64,000 nt of DNA from Candidatus Sphingomonas phytovorans (GTDB taxonomy: Bacteria > Pseudomonadota > Alphaproteobacteria > Sphingomonadales > Sphingomonadaceae), in NCBI GenBank assembly GCA_029202385.1, contig CP119314.1:2854501-2918500 (forward strand). The letters are read 5' to 3'. A program made the position numbers and the translations under genes. The notes under the pieces were generated by a model. The model did no database searches, was not told where the DNA came from, and saw only the letters and a program-made list of their open reading frames with translations. Shown in pieces: positions 54,584 to 63,111 of the stretch. Position 1 is the stretch's first letter. The number at the start of each line of letters is the position of its first letter.

Positions 54584-55177
54584 ATGCGCACCGCCACCAT
54601 CTCGCGCTCCACCAAGGAGACGTCGATCGACGTGACCGTCAACCTTGACGGCACCGGCAGCTACACGATTGAAACCGGAATCGGTTTCTTCGATCACATG
54701 CTCGAACAGCTTTCGCGCCATTCGCTGATCGACCTCGACGTGAAGGCGGTCGGCGACCTCCATATCGACCAGCACCACACCGTCGAGGATACCGGCATCG
54801 CCATCGGCGAAGCGGTGGCACAGGCGCTCGCCGACAAGAAGGGCATCCGCCGCTATGGCGACGCGCTGTCGCCGATGGACGAGACGCTGACCCGCGTCGC
54901 GCTCGACATTTCGGGGCGGCCCTATCTCGTGTGGAAATGCGAATTCTCGCAGAAACGCCTCGGCGAGATGGACACCGAGATGTTCGAGCACTGGTTCCAC
55001 AGCTTCGCCGGCAGCGCCGGGCTGACGCTCCATGTCGAGACGCTGTACGGCAAGAACAACCACCACATCATCGAAAGCGCGTTCAAGGGCCTTGCCCGGG
55101 CGCTGCGCACCGCCGTCGAGATCGACCCGCGCAAGGCCGACGCGATTCCTTCGACCAAGGGGACGCTTGGTGGCTGA
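54584..55177 (+). CDS. hisB: Imidazoleglycerol-phosphate dehydratase
   Basis: A 197-residue HisB, the sixth step of histidine synthesis, single-function type. Metal-binding [10 protein letters not shown] and [12 protein letters not shown] motifs are visible. TAAGGGG at 54571-54577 selects ATG 54584 over the ATG at 54578. It opens the his cluster and overlaps hisH by eight bases. Confidence 0.97.
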   Translation: MRTATISRSTKETSIDVTVNLDGTGSYTIETGIGFFDHMLEQLSRHSLIDLDVKAVGDLHIDQHHTVEDTGIAIGEAVAQALADKKGIRRYGDALSPMDETLTRVALDISGRPYLVWKCEFSQKRLGEMDTEMFEHWFHSFAGSAGLTLHVETLYGKNNHHIIESAFKGLARALRTAVEIDPRKADAIPSTKGTLGG

Positions 55178-55781
55178 GACGCTGGCGCTGATCGATTACG
55201 GCGCGGGCAATCTCCATTCGGTCGCAAACGCGCTCAAGGCGGCCGGCGCCGTCAATATCGACATTACCGCCGATGCCCGCCGGGTGGCGCGCGCCGACCG
55301 CATCGTGCTGCCGGGCGTCGGGGCGTTCGGCGCCTGCGCTTCGGCGCTCCGCGCCGTGCCGGGCATGGTTGAGGCGCTTGAGCAGCGCGTCCGGCGGGAC
55401 AGCGTGCCGTTCCTGGGCGTCTGCGTCGGCATGCAATTGATGGCCGATGCGGGCGAGGAAGCCGGCACCCATGCGGGGCTCGGCTGGATCCGCGGCACCG
55501 TCCGCTTGCTTGACCCGGCCGATCCGATGGCGAAGGTCCCCCATATGGGCTGGAACGACGTCGTTCCCGCGACGCCGCATCCGTTGATCGAGGCCGGCGA
55601 GGCGTATTTCCTGCACAGCTACGCGTTTGAAGGCGAGGACGTGATCGCCGCAACCGATCACGCCGGGCCGGTCACCGCGGCGATCGGCCGCGACAATATG
55701 CTCGGCGTGCAGTTCCACCCGGAGAAGAGCCAGCGTTACGGGCTGGACCTGCTCACCCGTTTCCTTGGATGGCGCCCATGA
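55170..55781 (+). CDS. hisH: Imidazole glycerol phosphate synthase, glutaminase subunit
   Basis: A 203-residue class I glutamine amidotransferase. Nucleophile Cys in FLGVCVGMQ; His and Glu in GVQFHPEKS. It supplies ammonia to HisF. The start is GTG 55170, nine bases after AAGGGGACG, and overlaps hisB. It is coupled to hisA through ATGA. Confidence 0.96.
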   Translation: MAETLALIDYGAGNLHSVANALKAAGAVNIDITADARRVARADRIVLPGVGAFGACASALRAVPGMVEALEQRVRRDSVPFLGVCVGMQLMADAGEEAGTHAGLGWIRGTVRLLDPADPMAKVPHMGWNDVVPATPHPLIEAGEAYFLHSYAFEGEDVIAATDHAGPVTAAIGRDNMLGVQFHPEKSQRYGLDLLTRFLGWRP

Positions 55782-56512
55782 CCCTCATCATCTTCCCCGC
55801 CATCGACCTCAAGGGTGGCCAGGTCGTCCGCCTCGCCGAGGGCGATATGGACCGCGCGACCGTCTATGGTGACGATCCCGCCGCGCAGGCGATGCTCTTC
55901 GCTGAACAGGGCGCTGAATATCTCCATGTCGTCGATCTCGACGGCGCCTTTGCCGGGGCCTCGGTCAATGGCGACGCCGTCAGGTCGATCGTCGAGCGCT
56001 TCCCCGGCCATGTCCAGTTGGGCGGCGGCATCCGCGACCGCGCGGCGATCGAGCGCTGGTTCGATCTCGGCGTGTCGCGCGTCGTGATCGGCACCGCCGC
56101 GCTGGAAAATCCGGAGCTGGTGCGCGCGGCGGCACGCGATTTCCCCGGCGGCATCGTCGTCGCCGTCGATGCGAAGGACGGCATGGTCGCGACACGCGGC
56201 TGGGCCGACGTCTCCACCGTCGAGGTGATCGACCTCGCCCGTCGTTTCGAGGATGCCGGCGTTGCCTCGCTCCTGTTCACCGATGTCGGGCGTGACGGCA
56301 TGCTCAAGGGCTGCAATGTCGAGGCGACGGTCGATCTCGCCCGCGCGGTGCGCATCCCGGTGATCGCCAGCGGCGGGGTGAAGGGAATTGCCGAAATTCA
56401 CGTCCTGGCGCTGCACGCGGTCGACGGGATCGAGGGGGTCATCACCGGCCGGGCGCTCTACGATGGCCGGCTCGACCTGGCGGCTGCGTTGAGCGTGGCG
56501 GCGGCGGCGTGA
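55778..56512 (+). CDS. hisA: Phosphoribosylformimino-5-aminoimidazole carboxamide ribotide isomerase
   Basis: A 244-residue (beta/alpha)8 barrel isomerase, the fourth step of histidine synthesis. IFPAIDLKGGQVVRL carries the catalytic Asp near residue 8 and the second Asp lies in LFTDVGRDGML. ATG 55778 overlaps the hisH stop by four bases. A family C-like palindromic region separates it from hisF. Confidence 0.96.
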   Translation: MTLIIFPAIDLKGGQVVRLAEGDMDRATVYGDDPAAQAMLFAEQGAEYLHVVDLDGAFAGASVNGDAVRSIVERFPGHVQLGGGIRDRAAIERWFDLGVSRVVIGTAALENPELVRAAARDFPGGIVVAVDAKDGMVATRGWADVSTVEVIDLARRFEDAGVASLLFTDVGRDGMLKGCNVEATVDLARAVRIPVIASGGVKGIAEIHVLALHAVDGIEGVITGRALYDGRLDLAAALSVAAAA

Positions 56513-56531
56513 GGGCCGCGTTTCTTTCTTC

Positions 56532-56681
56532 GCCCTCCCCCCTGTGGGGGGAGGGTATGGGAGAGGGGCCGGCCGCGTCTGCGGCCCAAAAGAAGAATCA
56601 CCCTCTCCCAGCTTCGACTAGGTCCGCGCGAAGGGCGCGAACCAAGTCTGCGCAACCCTCTCCCTCAACGGGAGAGGGCGG
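56532..56681. repeat. Intergenic palindromic region between hisA and hisF
   Basis: Contains CCCTCCCCCCTGTGGGGGGA (56533-56552), GGGTATGGGAGAGGGG, CCCTCTCCCAGCTTCG and CCCTCTCCCTCAACGGGAGA, i.e. family-C-like arms in a rearranged order. It interrupts the his operon. Confidence 0.65.
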
Positions 56682-56684
56682 GAA

Positions 56685-57452
56685 ATGACCGTCCGCGCTC
56701 GTGTCATCCCCTGTCTCGACGTGGCGAACGGCCGCGTCGTCAAGGGCGTCAACTTCGTCGACCTGCGCGACGCTGGCGATCCGGTCGAGCAGGCCCGCGC
56801 CTATGACGCGGCCGGCGCTGACGAGCTCTGCTTCCTCGACATCACCGCCAGCTACGAGGCGCGCGGCACCATCCTGGACGTGGTGCGCCGTACCGCTGAG
56901 GTCTGCTTCATGCCCGTCACCGTCGGCGGCGGCGTGCGCAGCGCTGAGGACGCGCGCGCATTGCTCCTCGCCGGTGCCGACAAGGTCGCGGTGAATTCAG
57001 CCGCCGTGTCCCGGCCTGAAGTGGTGTCCGACATCGCCGATCGCTTCGGCAGCCAGTGCTGCGTCGCCTCGATCGACGCGCGGCGTGTCGGCGATCATTG
57101 GGAGGTCTTCACTCATGGCGGCCGGCGCGAGACCGGTATCGACGCGGTCGAGCACGCGCTGAAGCTGGTGAAGCTGGGCGCGGGCGAATTGCTCGTCACC
57201 TCGATGGACCGCGACGGCACGCGCGACGGGTACGACCTGTCGCTGATCCGCACCATCGCCGATCAGGTCGCGGTGCCCGTCGTGGCATCGGGTGGAGTCG
57301 GCGGCCTCGGCGATCTGGTCGCCGGCATCCTTGAAGGCCATGCCAGCGCGGTGCTCGCCGCCTCGATCTTCCACTTCGGCGAGGCAAGCATCGCCGACGC
57401 GCACGCCGCGCTGGCGGCAGCCGGCGTGCCGGTGCGGACGCCGCTCCAGTAA
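56685..57452 (+). CDS. hisF: Imidazole glycerol phosphate synthase, cyclase subunit
   Basis: A 255-residue (beta/alpha)8 HisF. The catalytic Asp is in [18 protein letters not shown] and the second in [11 protein letters not shown]. It joins HisH to form the ammonia-channelling complex. ATG 56685 follows GGGCGGGAA. It is separated from hisA by a repeat region and may have its own promoter. Confidence 0.97.
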   Translation: MTVRARVIPCLDVANGRVVKGVNFVDLRDAGDPVEQARAYDAAGADELCFLDITASYEARGTILDVVRRTAEVCFMPVTVGGGVRSAEDARALLLAGADKVAVNSAAVSRPEVVSDIADRFGSQCCVASIDARRVGDHWEVFTHGGRRETGIDAVEHALKLVKLGAGELLVTSMDRDGTRDGYDLSLIRTIADQVAVPVVASGGVGGLGDLVAGILEGHASAVLAASIFHFGEASIADAHAALAAAGVPVRTPLQ

Positions 57453-57455
57453 AGG

Positions 57456-57543
57456 CGTCACCCCGGACTTGTTCCGGGGTCCATCGTTCCGCGGACGCTG
57501 CGCCTGGTGTGACATGGATGCCGGAACAAGTCCGGCATGACGG
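57456..57543. repeat. Intergenic repeat family B, copy 3
   Basis: CGTCACCCCGGACTTGTTCC at the left, GGAACAAGTCCGGCATGACG at the right; 88 bases between hisF and the small membrane gene. Confidence 0.85.
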
Positions 57544-57587
57544 CAGGGAAAGACGGAAATTTAACGGCACCGCCCTATCTTCAAGCC

Positions 57588-57797
57588 ATGCGTTTCCTCC
57601 CCGCCCTTTTCCTCGCCGGCCCTGCCTGGGCCGCGCACAGCGGCGTGGCCAGACCGCGCACCAGCCCCGAACTGTCCGACATAGCCCTGTTCGTGATGGC
57701 CGCGATCGGCGTCTGGCTGGTCCGCCGGGCCCTGCGCGCCCGTTTCGCCAAACGCGGAGGCCGACAGCCTAAAGGAGCCGACAGCGTAAAGGATTGA
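57588..57797 (+). CDS. Small membrane protein with a PEP-CTERM-like tail
   Basis: A 69-residue protein: an N-terminal signal-like helix (RFLPALFLAGPAWAA), then SPELSDIALFVMAAIGVWLV followed by RRALRARFAKRGG. A short Pro-Glu motif, one helix and an arginine cluster resembles PEP-CTERM sorting tails, although the canonical PEP triplet is absent. ATG 57588; the last bases overlap the frame leading into hisE. Confidence 0.55.
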   Translation: MRFLPALFLAGPAWAAHSGVARPRTSPELSDIALFVMAAIGVWLVRRALRARFAKRGGRQPKGADSVKD

Positions 57798-57829
57798 CCT
57801 TCGCCGCCGTCCGGGGCAGCCCGCGCTGC

Positions 57830-58150
57830 ATGGCCGACGATTTCCTCGACACCCTCGAAAACGTGATCCGCAGCCGCAGGGGCGGCGATCCCGACACCTC
57901 CTATGTCGCGAAGCTCTTCACCAAAGGCCGCGCCAAGATCGCGCAGAAGCTTGGCGAGGAAGCGACCGAGACGGTGATCGCCGCGATCAGGGATGATCGT
58001 GCCGAGATCACCAGCGAAGCCGCCGACCTGATCTTCCACCTGCTCGTCCTCCTCGCTGACGCAGACGTGCCACTCGACGAGGTCCGCGCCGAACTGCGCC
58101 GCCGCGAGGGCGTCTCCGGGATCGACGAAAAGGCGGGCCGTACAAGCTAA
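57830..58150 (+). CDS. hisE: Phosphoribosyl-ATP pyrophosphatase
   Basis: A 106-residue HisE, the second histidine step (PRATP to PRAMP + PPi). Matches: LENVIRSRRGGDPDTSYVAKLF, KIAQKLGEEATETVIAA (metal-binding Glu residues) and SEAADLIFHLLVLL. ATG 57830 gives the standard N-terminus MADDFLDTLENVI. HisI is not in the window. Confidence 0.94.
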   Translation: MADDFLDTLENVIRSRRGGDPDTSYVAKLFTKGRAKIAQKLGEEATETVIAAIRDDRAEITSEAADLIFHLLVLLADADVPLDEVRAELRRREGVSGIDEKAGRTS

Positions 58151-58151
58151 C

Positions 58152-58247
58152 CGTCATGCCGGGCTTGTTCCGGCATCCACCGTGCGGCAGGAATCTCGCC
58201 CGAGGCTCTTGCGGAGCGGTGGTCCCCGGAACAAGTCCGGGGTGACG
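58152..58247. repeat. Intergenic repeat family B, copy 4 (inverted)
   Basis: CGTCATGCCGGGCTTGTTCC at the left, GGAACAAGTCCGGGGTGACG at the right, i.e. the other orientation from the copies at 39007 and 57456. Lies between hisE and the HIT gene. Confidence 0.85.
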
Positions 58248-58259
58248 AAGGAGAGTTGA

Positions 58260-58637
58260 ATGCCGATCGACGCCACCAGACCCTATGACGACCAGAACAT
58301 CTTCGCGAAGATCCTGCGCGGCGAGATCCCGTCCAGCCGAGTCTATGAGGACGAGTTCGCCATCGCCTTCCATGACATCAACCCGCAGGCGCCGACGCAT
58401 ATCCTGGTGATCCCGCGCGGCCCCTATGTTTCCTGGGACGATTTCAGCGCGCACGGTTCCGATGCCGAGATCGCCGGCTTCGTCCGGGCGGTCGGCAGCG
58501 TCGCCCGCGACGCAGGCATGGTCGCCCCCGGCTATCGCCTGCTCGCCAACACCGGCCAGCATTCGGGGCAGGAGGTGCCGCACCTCCATGTCCATGTCTT
58601 CGCCGGCACCCCGCTGGGACCGATGCTGGCCCGCTGA
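58260..58637 (+). CDS. HIT-family nucleotide-binding protein
   Basis: A 125-residue HINT-like protein with the triad HLHVHVF and supporting histidines (GQEVPHLHVHVFAG). IPSSRVYEDEFAIAFHDINPQAPTHILVIPRG is the family N-terminal part. It probably hydrolyses adenosine phosphoramidates. ATG 58260 is preceded by GAAGGAGAG. Confidence 0.93.
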   Translation: MPIDATRPYDDQNIFAKILRGEIPSSRVYEDEFAIAFHDINPQAPTHILVIPRGPYVSWDDFSAHGSDAEIAGFVRAVGSVARDAGMVAPGYRLLANTGQHSGQEVPHLHVHVFAGTPLGPMLAR

Positions 58638-58712
58638 CGCTTTTCGCCGCGACGCTACGTTCCGGGGCGATTGGGGGATTGCACCCCCTTGATTTCAGGC
58701 TAGGCTCCCGCG

Positions 58713-58782
58713 ATCGAAAAATCGGCGGTGCCCGAGCACCGCCACTGGCGAAATCTGGCGACGCCCGGGCGTCGCTACTGGG
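58713..58782. repeat. Two tandem hairpins upstream of the APC permease
   Basis: GGCGGTGC-CCGA-GCACCGCC (58724-58743) and the 18-bp palindrome GCGACGCCCGGGCGTCGC (58758-58775), each followed by ACTGG. They form an imperfect tandem repeat in the leader. Confidence 0.6.
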
Positions 58783-58795
58783 GGATCCCTGTTTC

Positions 58796-60385
58796 ATGAT
58801 ATTCGGACGCATCAAGTCGCTCGACGCCATCCTGGCGACGGCTGAGAAAAAATCGCTCAGCCGAACGCTCGGCCCGGTCCAGCTTACCCTGCTGGGCGTC
58901 GGCGCCATCATCGGTACGGGTATCTTCGTGTTGACCGCCGCCGCCGCGCAAAAGGCCGGCCCTGGCATGATGCTCAGCTTCATCATCGCCGGCGCGGTCT
59001 GTGCCGTCGCGGCACTCTGTTATTCCGAACTCGCCTCGATGGTGCCGGTTTCGGGTTCCGCCTATACCTATACCTATGCCGTCGTCGGCGAGCTGCTCGC
59101 CTGGATGGTCGGCTGGGCCCTGATCCTCGAATATGCCGTCGCCGCGAGCGCCGTGTCGGTCGGGTGGTCCGGCTATTTCATGGGCCTGTTGAAAAGCGTG
59201 ACGGGGTTGCAACTCCCGAGCGTGCTGTCGGCCGGCCCGGTCTGGACCATGAACGGCTGGATTCCCCATGCCGATTTCAGCACCGGCATCATCAACGTCC
59301 CCGCGATCATCGTCGCGCTCGGTGTCACCTGGCTGCTGATGATCGGGACGACGGAGAGCGCGCGGGTCAACGCCGTGCTCGTCGCGATCAAGGTCACCGC
59401 CCTCACCATCTTCATCGCGCTCACCCTGCCGGTGCTCAAGACCGGTGAGTTCAGCCCCTTCACCCCGAACGGCTGGTTCGGTCCGGAGCATACCAGCGGC
59501 ATGGGCGTCGTCGGCGCCGCCGCCTCGATCTTCTTCGCCTATGTCGGCTTCGACGCAGTCTCCACCGCCGCGGAGGAAACCAAGAACCCGCAGCGCAACG
59601 TGCCGATCGGCCTGATCGGGTCGCTCGCCATCTGCACCGTCTTCTACCTGCTCGTTGCCGCCGGCGCGGTCGGCGCGATCGGCGCCCAGCCGGTCATCGG
59701 CGCTGACGGCCTGGCCGTCGCCCCCGGCTCGGCCGGCTTCGTCGCCGCCTGCGCGCTCGCCGAGAATGCGGACCGGCTGGTCTGCTCCAACGAAGCGCTC
59801 GCCCATGTGCTGCGCATGATCAACTGGCCGATGATGGGCAACGCCCTCGGCCTCGCTGCCAACCTCGCTTTGCCGTCGGTCATCCTGATGATGATGTTCG
59901 GCCAGACCCGCATCTTCTTCGTGATGGCGCGCGACGGCCTGCTGCCGGAGAAGCTGGCGAGCATCCACCCGAAGTGGAAGACCCCGCATGTCGTGACGGC
60001 CATCACCGGCGTCGGCGTCGCGATCGCCGCCGCGCTGCTGCCCGTCGGCCAGCTCGCCGACATCTCCAACTCCGGCACGCTGTTCGCCTTCTTCATGGTC
60101 GCGATCGCGGTGCTGGTGCTGCGCATCAAGGACCCAAGTCGCCGCCGGCCGTTCCGCACGCCGGTCGTGTGGCTCGTCGCGCCGCTCGCCATCCTCGGCT
60201 GCATCTTCCTTTATTTCAACCTGCCGGTCGACGCGATGCTGGTGCTGCCGCTCTGGGGCGGTCTCGGCCTCGTGATCTACTTCGCCTATGGCTATCGCAA
60301 GAGCCATGTTGGGCGCGGCCTGGTCGAGGTGAATGAGGCTGAGGTCAGCAGCATCGCCCCGAACCCGCCGCCCGGCGCGGCCTGA
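58796..60385 (+). CDS. APC-family amino acid permease
   Basis: A 529-residue protein with about 12 helices. SLSRTLGPVQLTLLGVGAIIGTGIFVLT is the APC/CAT-type opening with the GAIIGTGIF substrate loop; SELASMVPVSGSAYTYTY and the AEETKNPQRNVP segment follow. It resembles cationic amino acid transporters. An extracellular stretch near residues 315-360 has two cysteines. ATG 58796 was chosen because codons before it read through the repeat region. Confidence 0.93.
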   Translation: MIFGRIKSLDAILATAEKKSLSRTLGPVQLTLLGVGAIIGTGIFVLTAAAAQKAGPGMMLSFIIAGAVCAVAALCYSELASMVPVSGSAYTYTYAVVGELLAWMVGWALILEYAVAASAVSVGWSGYFMGLLKSVTGLQLPSVLSAGPVWTMNGWIPHADFSTGIINVPAIIVALGVTWLLMIGTTESARVNAVLVAIKVTALTIFIALTLPVLKTGEFSPFTPNGWFGPEHTSGMGVVGAAASIFFAYVGFDAVSTAAEETKNPQRNVPIGLIGSLAICTVFYLLVAAGAVGAIGAQPVIGADGLAVAPGSAGFVAACALAENADRLVCSNEALAHVLRMINWPMMGNALGLAANLALPSVILMMMFGQTRIFFVMARDGLLPEKLASIHPKWKTPHVVTAITGVGVAIAAALLPVGQLADISNSGTLFAFFMVAIAVLVLRIKDPSRRRPFRTPVVWLVAPLAILGCIFLYFNLPVDAMLVLPLWGGLGLVIYFAYGYRKSHVGRGLVEVNEAEVSSIAPNPPPGAA

Positions 60386-60410
60386 CCGGCCAGCCGATCC
60401 TGGGCACAAC

Positions 60411-60447
60411 AAAAAAGGCCGGGGAGTAATCCCCGGCCTTTTCGTTT
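60411..60447. terminator. Bidirectional rho-independent terminator
   Basis: AAAAGGCCGGGG/CCCCGGCCTTTT, 12 bp, loop AGTAAT; A6 before and TTTTCGTTT after. It separates the permease and adenosine kinase. Confidence 0.85.
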
Positions 60448-60475
60448 GTCTCGCGGAGAGAGTAGCGCCCGGGCC

Positions 60476-61474
60476 TCAGCCCAGCTTCTCCGCCACCAGT
60501 GCCTTCATGTCGCACATCGGCCGAGCGCCATAATGCGAGATGATCTCCGCCGCGCAGATCGCGCCGAGGCGGAGCGACTGCTCGAGGCTCTTGCCCTGCG
60601 CCTGGCCGGACAGGAAACCGGCGGCGAACAGGTCGCCCGCGCCGGTGGTATCGACCACCTTCTCGATCGGCTCGGCCGCGACCGAGGCACGCTGGCTGCC
60701 CGAAACGGCGATCGCGCCCTTCTCGCTGCGCGTCACCACCAGCAGCGGCACCTGCGCCGCCGCGGCTGCCACGGCTTCCTCGAAATCCTCGACTTCCATC
60801 AGCGCGAGGATCTCGCTCTCGTTGGCGAACATGATGTCGAGCAGGCCCTTGGCCATCAGGTCGCGGAAATCGGCGCCATGGCGCGAGATGCAGAACACGT
60901 CGCTGAGCGTGAAGGCGACCTTGCGCCCGGCCTTGCGCGCGACCTCGATCGCGGCGCGCATCGCCTGGCGCGGTTCCTCCGGATCCCAGAGATAGCCTTC
61001 GAGATAGAGGATCGCGCCCGACGCGATCAGGTCGCGGTCGAGCGCGCTCTCCGGCAGGAACTGCGATGCGCCGAGAAAGGTGTTCATCGTGCGCTGGCCA
61101 TCGGGCGTGACGAAGATCAGGCAGCGTGCCGTGGTCGGCTCGCCGTCGCGCGTCTCGGTGGTGAAGGCGACGCCGCTCGCGCGGATGTCATGGGCGAACA
61201 CTTCGCCGAGCTGGTCGTTGGCGACCTGGCCGATGAACCCGGTCCGGCCGCCGAGCGCAGCGATCGCCGCGACGGTGTTCGCGGCGGAGCCGCCGCTCGC
61301 CTCGATGCCCGGGCCCATCTTCGCATAGAGCGCGTCGGCCTCGGCCGGCGAGAAGACGAGTTGCATCGAGCCTTTGGCCATGCCCTGCTCGGTGATGAAC
61401 GCGTCGTCAGCCTGAGAGAGTACGTCGACGATCGCGTTGCCGATAGCAACCACGTCATAGGTTGGGCTGGTCAA
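60476..61474 (-). CDS. PfkB-family adenosine kinase
   Basis: A 332-residue ribokinase-type sugar kinase. The signature DTTGAGDLFAAGFL carries the catalytic Asp; GGSAANTVAAIAALG and DGQRTMNTFLGAS lie in the N-terminal part. Sphingomonad homologues are called adenosine kinase. The TTG start at 61474 has AGGAGA five bases upstream; ATG codons at 61552 give unrelated residues. Confidence 0.87.
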   Translation of the reverse strand: MTSPTYDVVAIGNAIVDVLSQADDAFITEQGMAKGSMQLVFSPAEADALYAKMGPGIEASGGSAANTVAAIAALGGRTGFIGQVANDQLGEVFAHDIRASGVAFTTETRDGEPTTARCLIFVTPDGQRTMNTFLGASQFLPESALDRDLIASGAILYLEGYLWDPEEPRQAMRAAIEVARKAGRKVAFTLSDVFCISRHGADFRDLMAKGLLDIMFANESEILALMEVEDFEEAVAAAAAQVPLLVVTRSEKGAIAVSGSQRASVAAEPIEKVVDTTGAGDLFAAGFLSGQAQGKSLEQSLRLGAICAAEIISHYGARPMCDMKALVAEKLG

Positions 61475-61550
61475 GTCAGTCTCCTGGATGGAAATACCGG
61501 CTGGCCGTAAAGGCGCGGGCAGGCGAGCGCAACAGTCTGGACTTGGGGGC

Positions 61551-62252
61551 ATGCGCAGTTACACCGGCCCGATGCTTCGCGCCTTCTTCCTGTCGGTCGG
61601 CCAACTCGGCGATCCGAAGATCATCCGGGTCTTCCTGAAATCGCTCGCACTGACCCTGTTGTTGCTCGCCTTGTTCGGCGTCGCGATGTGGTACGGCGCC
61701 CAAGGCCTGGTGGCGCGGATGGGCGCTGGCGCTGAAGCAGGCGGCTGGGTCGGCGCGGCGACGGTGCTGCTGTGGCTTGGCGCCGCCTTTTTCCTGTTCC
61801 GGGCGATCGCGATCGCGGTGGTCGGCATCTTCGCCGACGAGGTGGTCGCTGCGGTCGAGGCGAAACATTATCCCGAGGCACTGGCCGAAGCGCGCGACGT
61901 GCCGTTCGGCCGCTCGGTCAGGATGGGGCTCGGCTCGGCCGGCCGGCTGATCCTGATCAACCTCGCCGTTTCGCCGCTGTATCTGCTGTTGCTGATCACC
62001 GGGGTCGGCACGGCGCTGCTTTTCTTCATCGTGAACGGCTGGCTGCTCGGACAGGATCTCGGCGAGATGGTCGCCGCGCGTCACGTGCCCCACAAGGGCA
62101 TGACGAGCTGGCGCGGCTCGACCGGCATGCAGCGTTTTGCCCTGGGTCTGGCCGGGACCGCCCTGTTCCTGGTGCCGATCCTCAACCTCGCCGCCCCGGT
62201 GCTCGGCGCCGCGATGGCGACTCATCTGTTCCACGGAAGACGACGCGTATGA
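61551..62252 (+). CDS. EI24-domain membrane protein
   Basis: A 233-residue inner-membrane protein with about five helices and an EI24/CysZ-like core (FLKSLALTLLLLALFGVAMW, ISPLYLLLLITGVGTALLFFIVNGWLLGQDLGEMVAARH). Family members include the sulfate permease CysZ. GGGGGC precedes ATG 61551. The next gene, a lipoprotein, begins 13 bases later. Confidence 0.82.
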   Translation: MRSYTGPMLRAFFLSVGQLGDPKIIRVFLKSLALTLLLLALFGVAMWYGAQGLVARMGAGAEAGGWVGAATVLLWLGAAFFLFRAIAIAVVGIFADEVVAAVEAKHYPEALAEARDVPFGRSVRMGLGSAGRLILINLAVSPLYLLLLITGVGTALLFFIVNGWLLGQDLGEMVAARHVPHKGMTSWRGSTGMQRFALGLAGTALFLVPILNLAAPVLGAAMATHLFHGRRRV

Positions 62253-62265
62253 AGGTGCCTGCGTA

Positions 62266-62652
62266 ATGAAAAGACTTGCCTTGCTGATCCTGCCGGCGCT
62301 GCTGCTCGCCGGATGCGGTACCACGGGGGTAGCGCCACGCCCTGTCCGCGCGGCGCCGGTGCCGATTCCCGTCCCCATCCCCGGCGGCGCGGCCGGGCTC
62401 GACCGGGTGCTCGGCCAGACCGGCAACACGCTGGTCGGCCTGTTCGGCCAGCCCGCCGCCGACGTCCGCGAAGGCAGCGCGCGGAAGCTCCAGTTCGGCA
62501 ACGCCACCTGCGTGCTCGACGCCTATCTCTACCCCAAGGGTCGCGGCGAGCCGGTCGTCACCTATGTCGACGCACGGCAGACCAACGGCAGTCCGATCGA
62601 CCGGGCAAGCTGCGTCGGCGCGCTGAGCCTGGGACGGACGGGCGGGCGGTAA
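62266..62652 (+). CDS. Small lipoprotein of unknown function
   Basis: A 128-residue lipoprotein: LALLILPALLLAGCGTTG (lipobox LAGC), a Pro-rich linker, then a small domain (LLGQTGNTLVGLFGQPAADVREG; KLQFGNATCVLDAYLYPKG) with two cysteines likely paired. It resembles proteins often seen next to EI24 genes. Confidence 0.75.
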   Translation: MKRLALLILPALLLAGCGTTGVAPRPVRAAPVPIPVPIPGGAAGLDRVLGQTGNTLVGLFGQPAADVREGSARKLQFGNATCVLDAYLYPKGRGEPVVTYVDARQTNGSPIDRASCVGALSLGRTGGR

Positions 62653-62654
62653 CA

Positions 62655-62698
62655 AAAAGCCCCTCCCCTTCAGGGGAGGGGTTGGGGTGGGGGACGCC
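62655..62698 (+). repeat. Left arm of 44-bp inverted repeat around the DUF559 gene
   Basis: AAAAGCCCCTCCCCTTCAGG continuing to GGGACGCC. It pairs with 63068-63111 at 43 of 44 positions. It contains its own hairpin CCCCTCCCCTTCAGGGGAGG and may also terminate the lipoprotein transcript. Confidence 0.9.
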
Positions 62699-62700
62699 GA

Positions 62701-63096
62701 GTGGTTTCAGAAGCTGAACTTTTGAAGCGCGCGCACGAGATGCGCCGCAATCCCACGGAGCCTGAAAAGCGTTTGTGGCGACACCTCTCCAACGGACAAC
62801 TTGGAGCGTACAAGTTCCGGCGCCAGCATGTAGTAGCCGACGCCTACGCGATCATGGATTTCTTTTGCCCGGCCATCGGATTGGGTATTGAAGTCGATGG
62901 CGATACCCACAATGCTGATGAAGATATGAGGCGAGATAGTCGCTTGAAACATCGCGGCTTCACAATCCTGCGCTTCAGCAATGCGGACGTTATGACAAAC
63001 ATCGAGGGGGTCGTTGAAACGATCTTCGGCGCTGCGCAATCACTCCCCTCTCGCTGGTCTGGCAGTCGGCGTCCCCCACCCCAACCCCTCCCCTAA
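62701..63096 (+). CDS. DUF559 (Vsr-like) endonuclease-domain protein
   Basis: A 131-residue DUF559 protein with a PD-(D/E)XK-type fold. N-terminus KRAHEMRRNPTEPEKRLWRHL, then YKFRRQHVVADAYAIMDFFCPAIGLGIEVDGDTH with the conserved Asp and Glu residues, then RRDSRLKHRGFTILRFSNADV. The GTG start lies three bases after the left repeat arm. The stop TAA lies inside the right arm. That arrangement suggests gene and repeats move or persist together. Confidence 0.85.
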   Translation: MVSEAELLKRAHEMRRNPTEPEKRLWRHLSNGQLGAYKFRRQHVVADAYAIMDFFCPAIGLGIEVDGDTHNADEDMRRDSRLKHRGFTILRFSNADVMTNIEGVVETIFGAAQSLPSRWSGSRRPPPQPLP

Positions 63097-63111
63097 AGGG
63101 GAGGGGCTTTT
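63068..63111 (-). repeat. Right arm of 44-bp inverted repeat around the DUF559 gene
   Basis: GGCGTCCCCCACCCCAACCC to GGGGCTTTT. One position differs from the left arm (63094-63095 region, TTTAG versus TTCAG). It reaches the stop codon of queG. Confidence 0.9.

Noticed and set aside
62655..63111. Calling the DUF559 unit a transposon outright
   Set aside because: The inverted repeats and gene placement are suggestive, but no target-site duplication or empty site is visible, so it is reported as a finding only.
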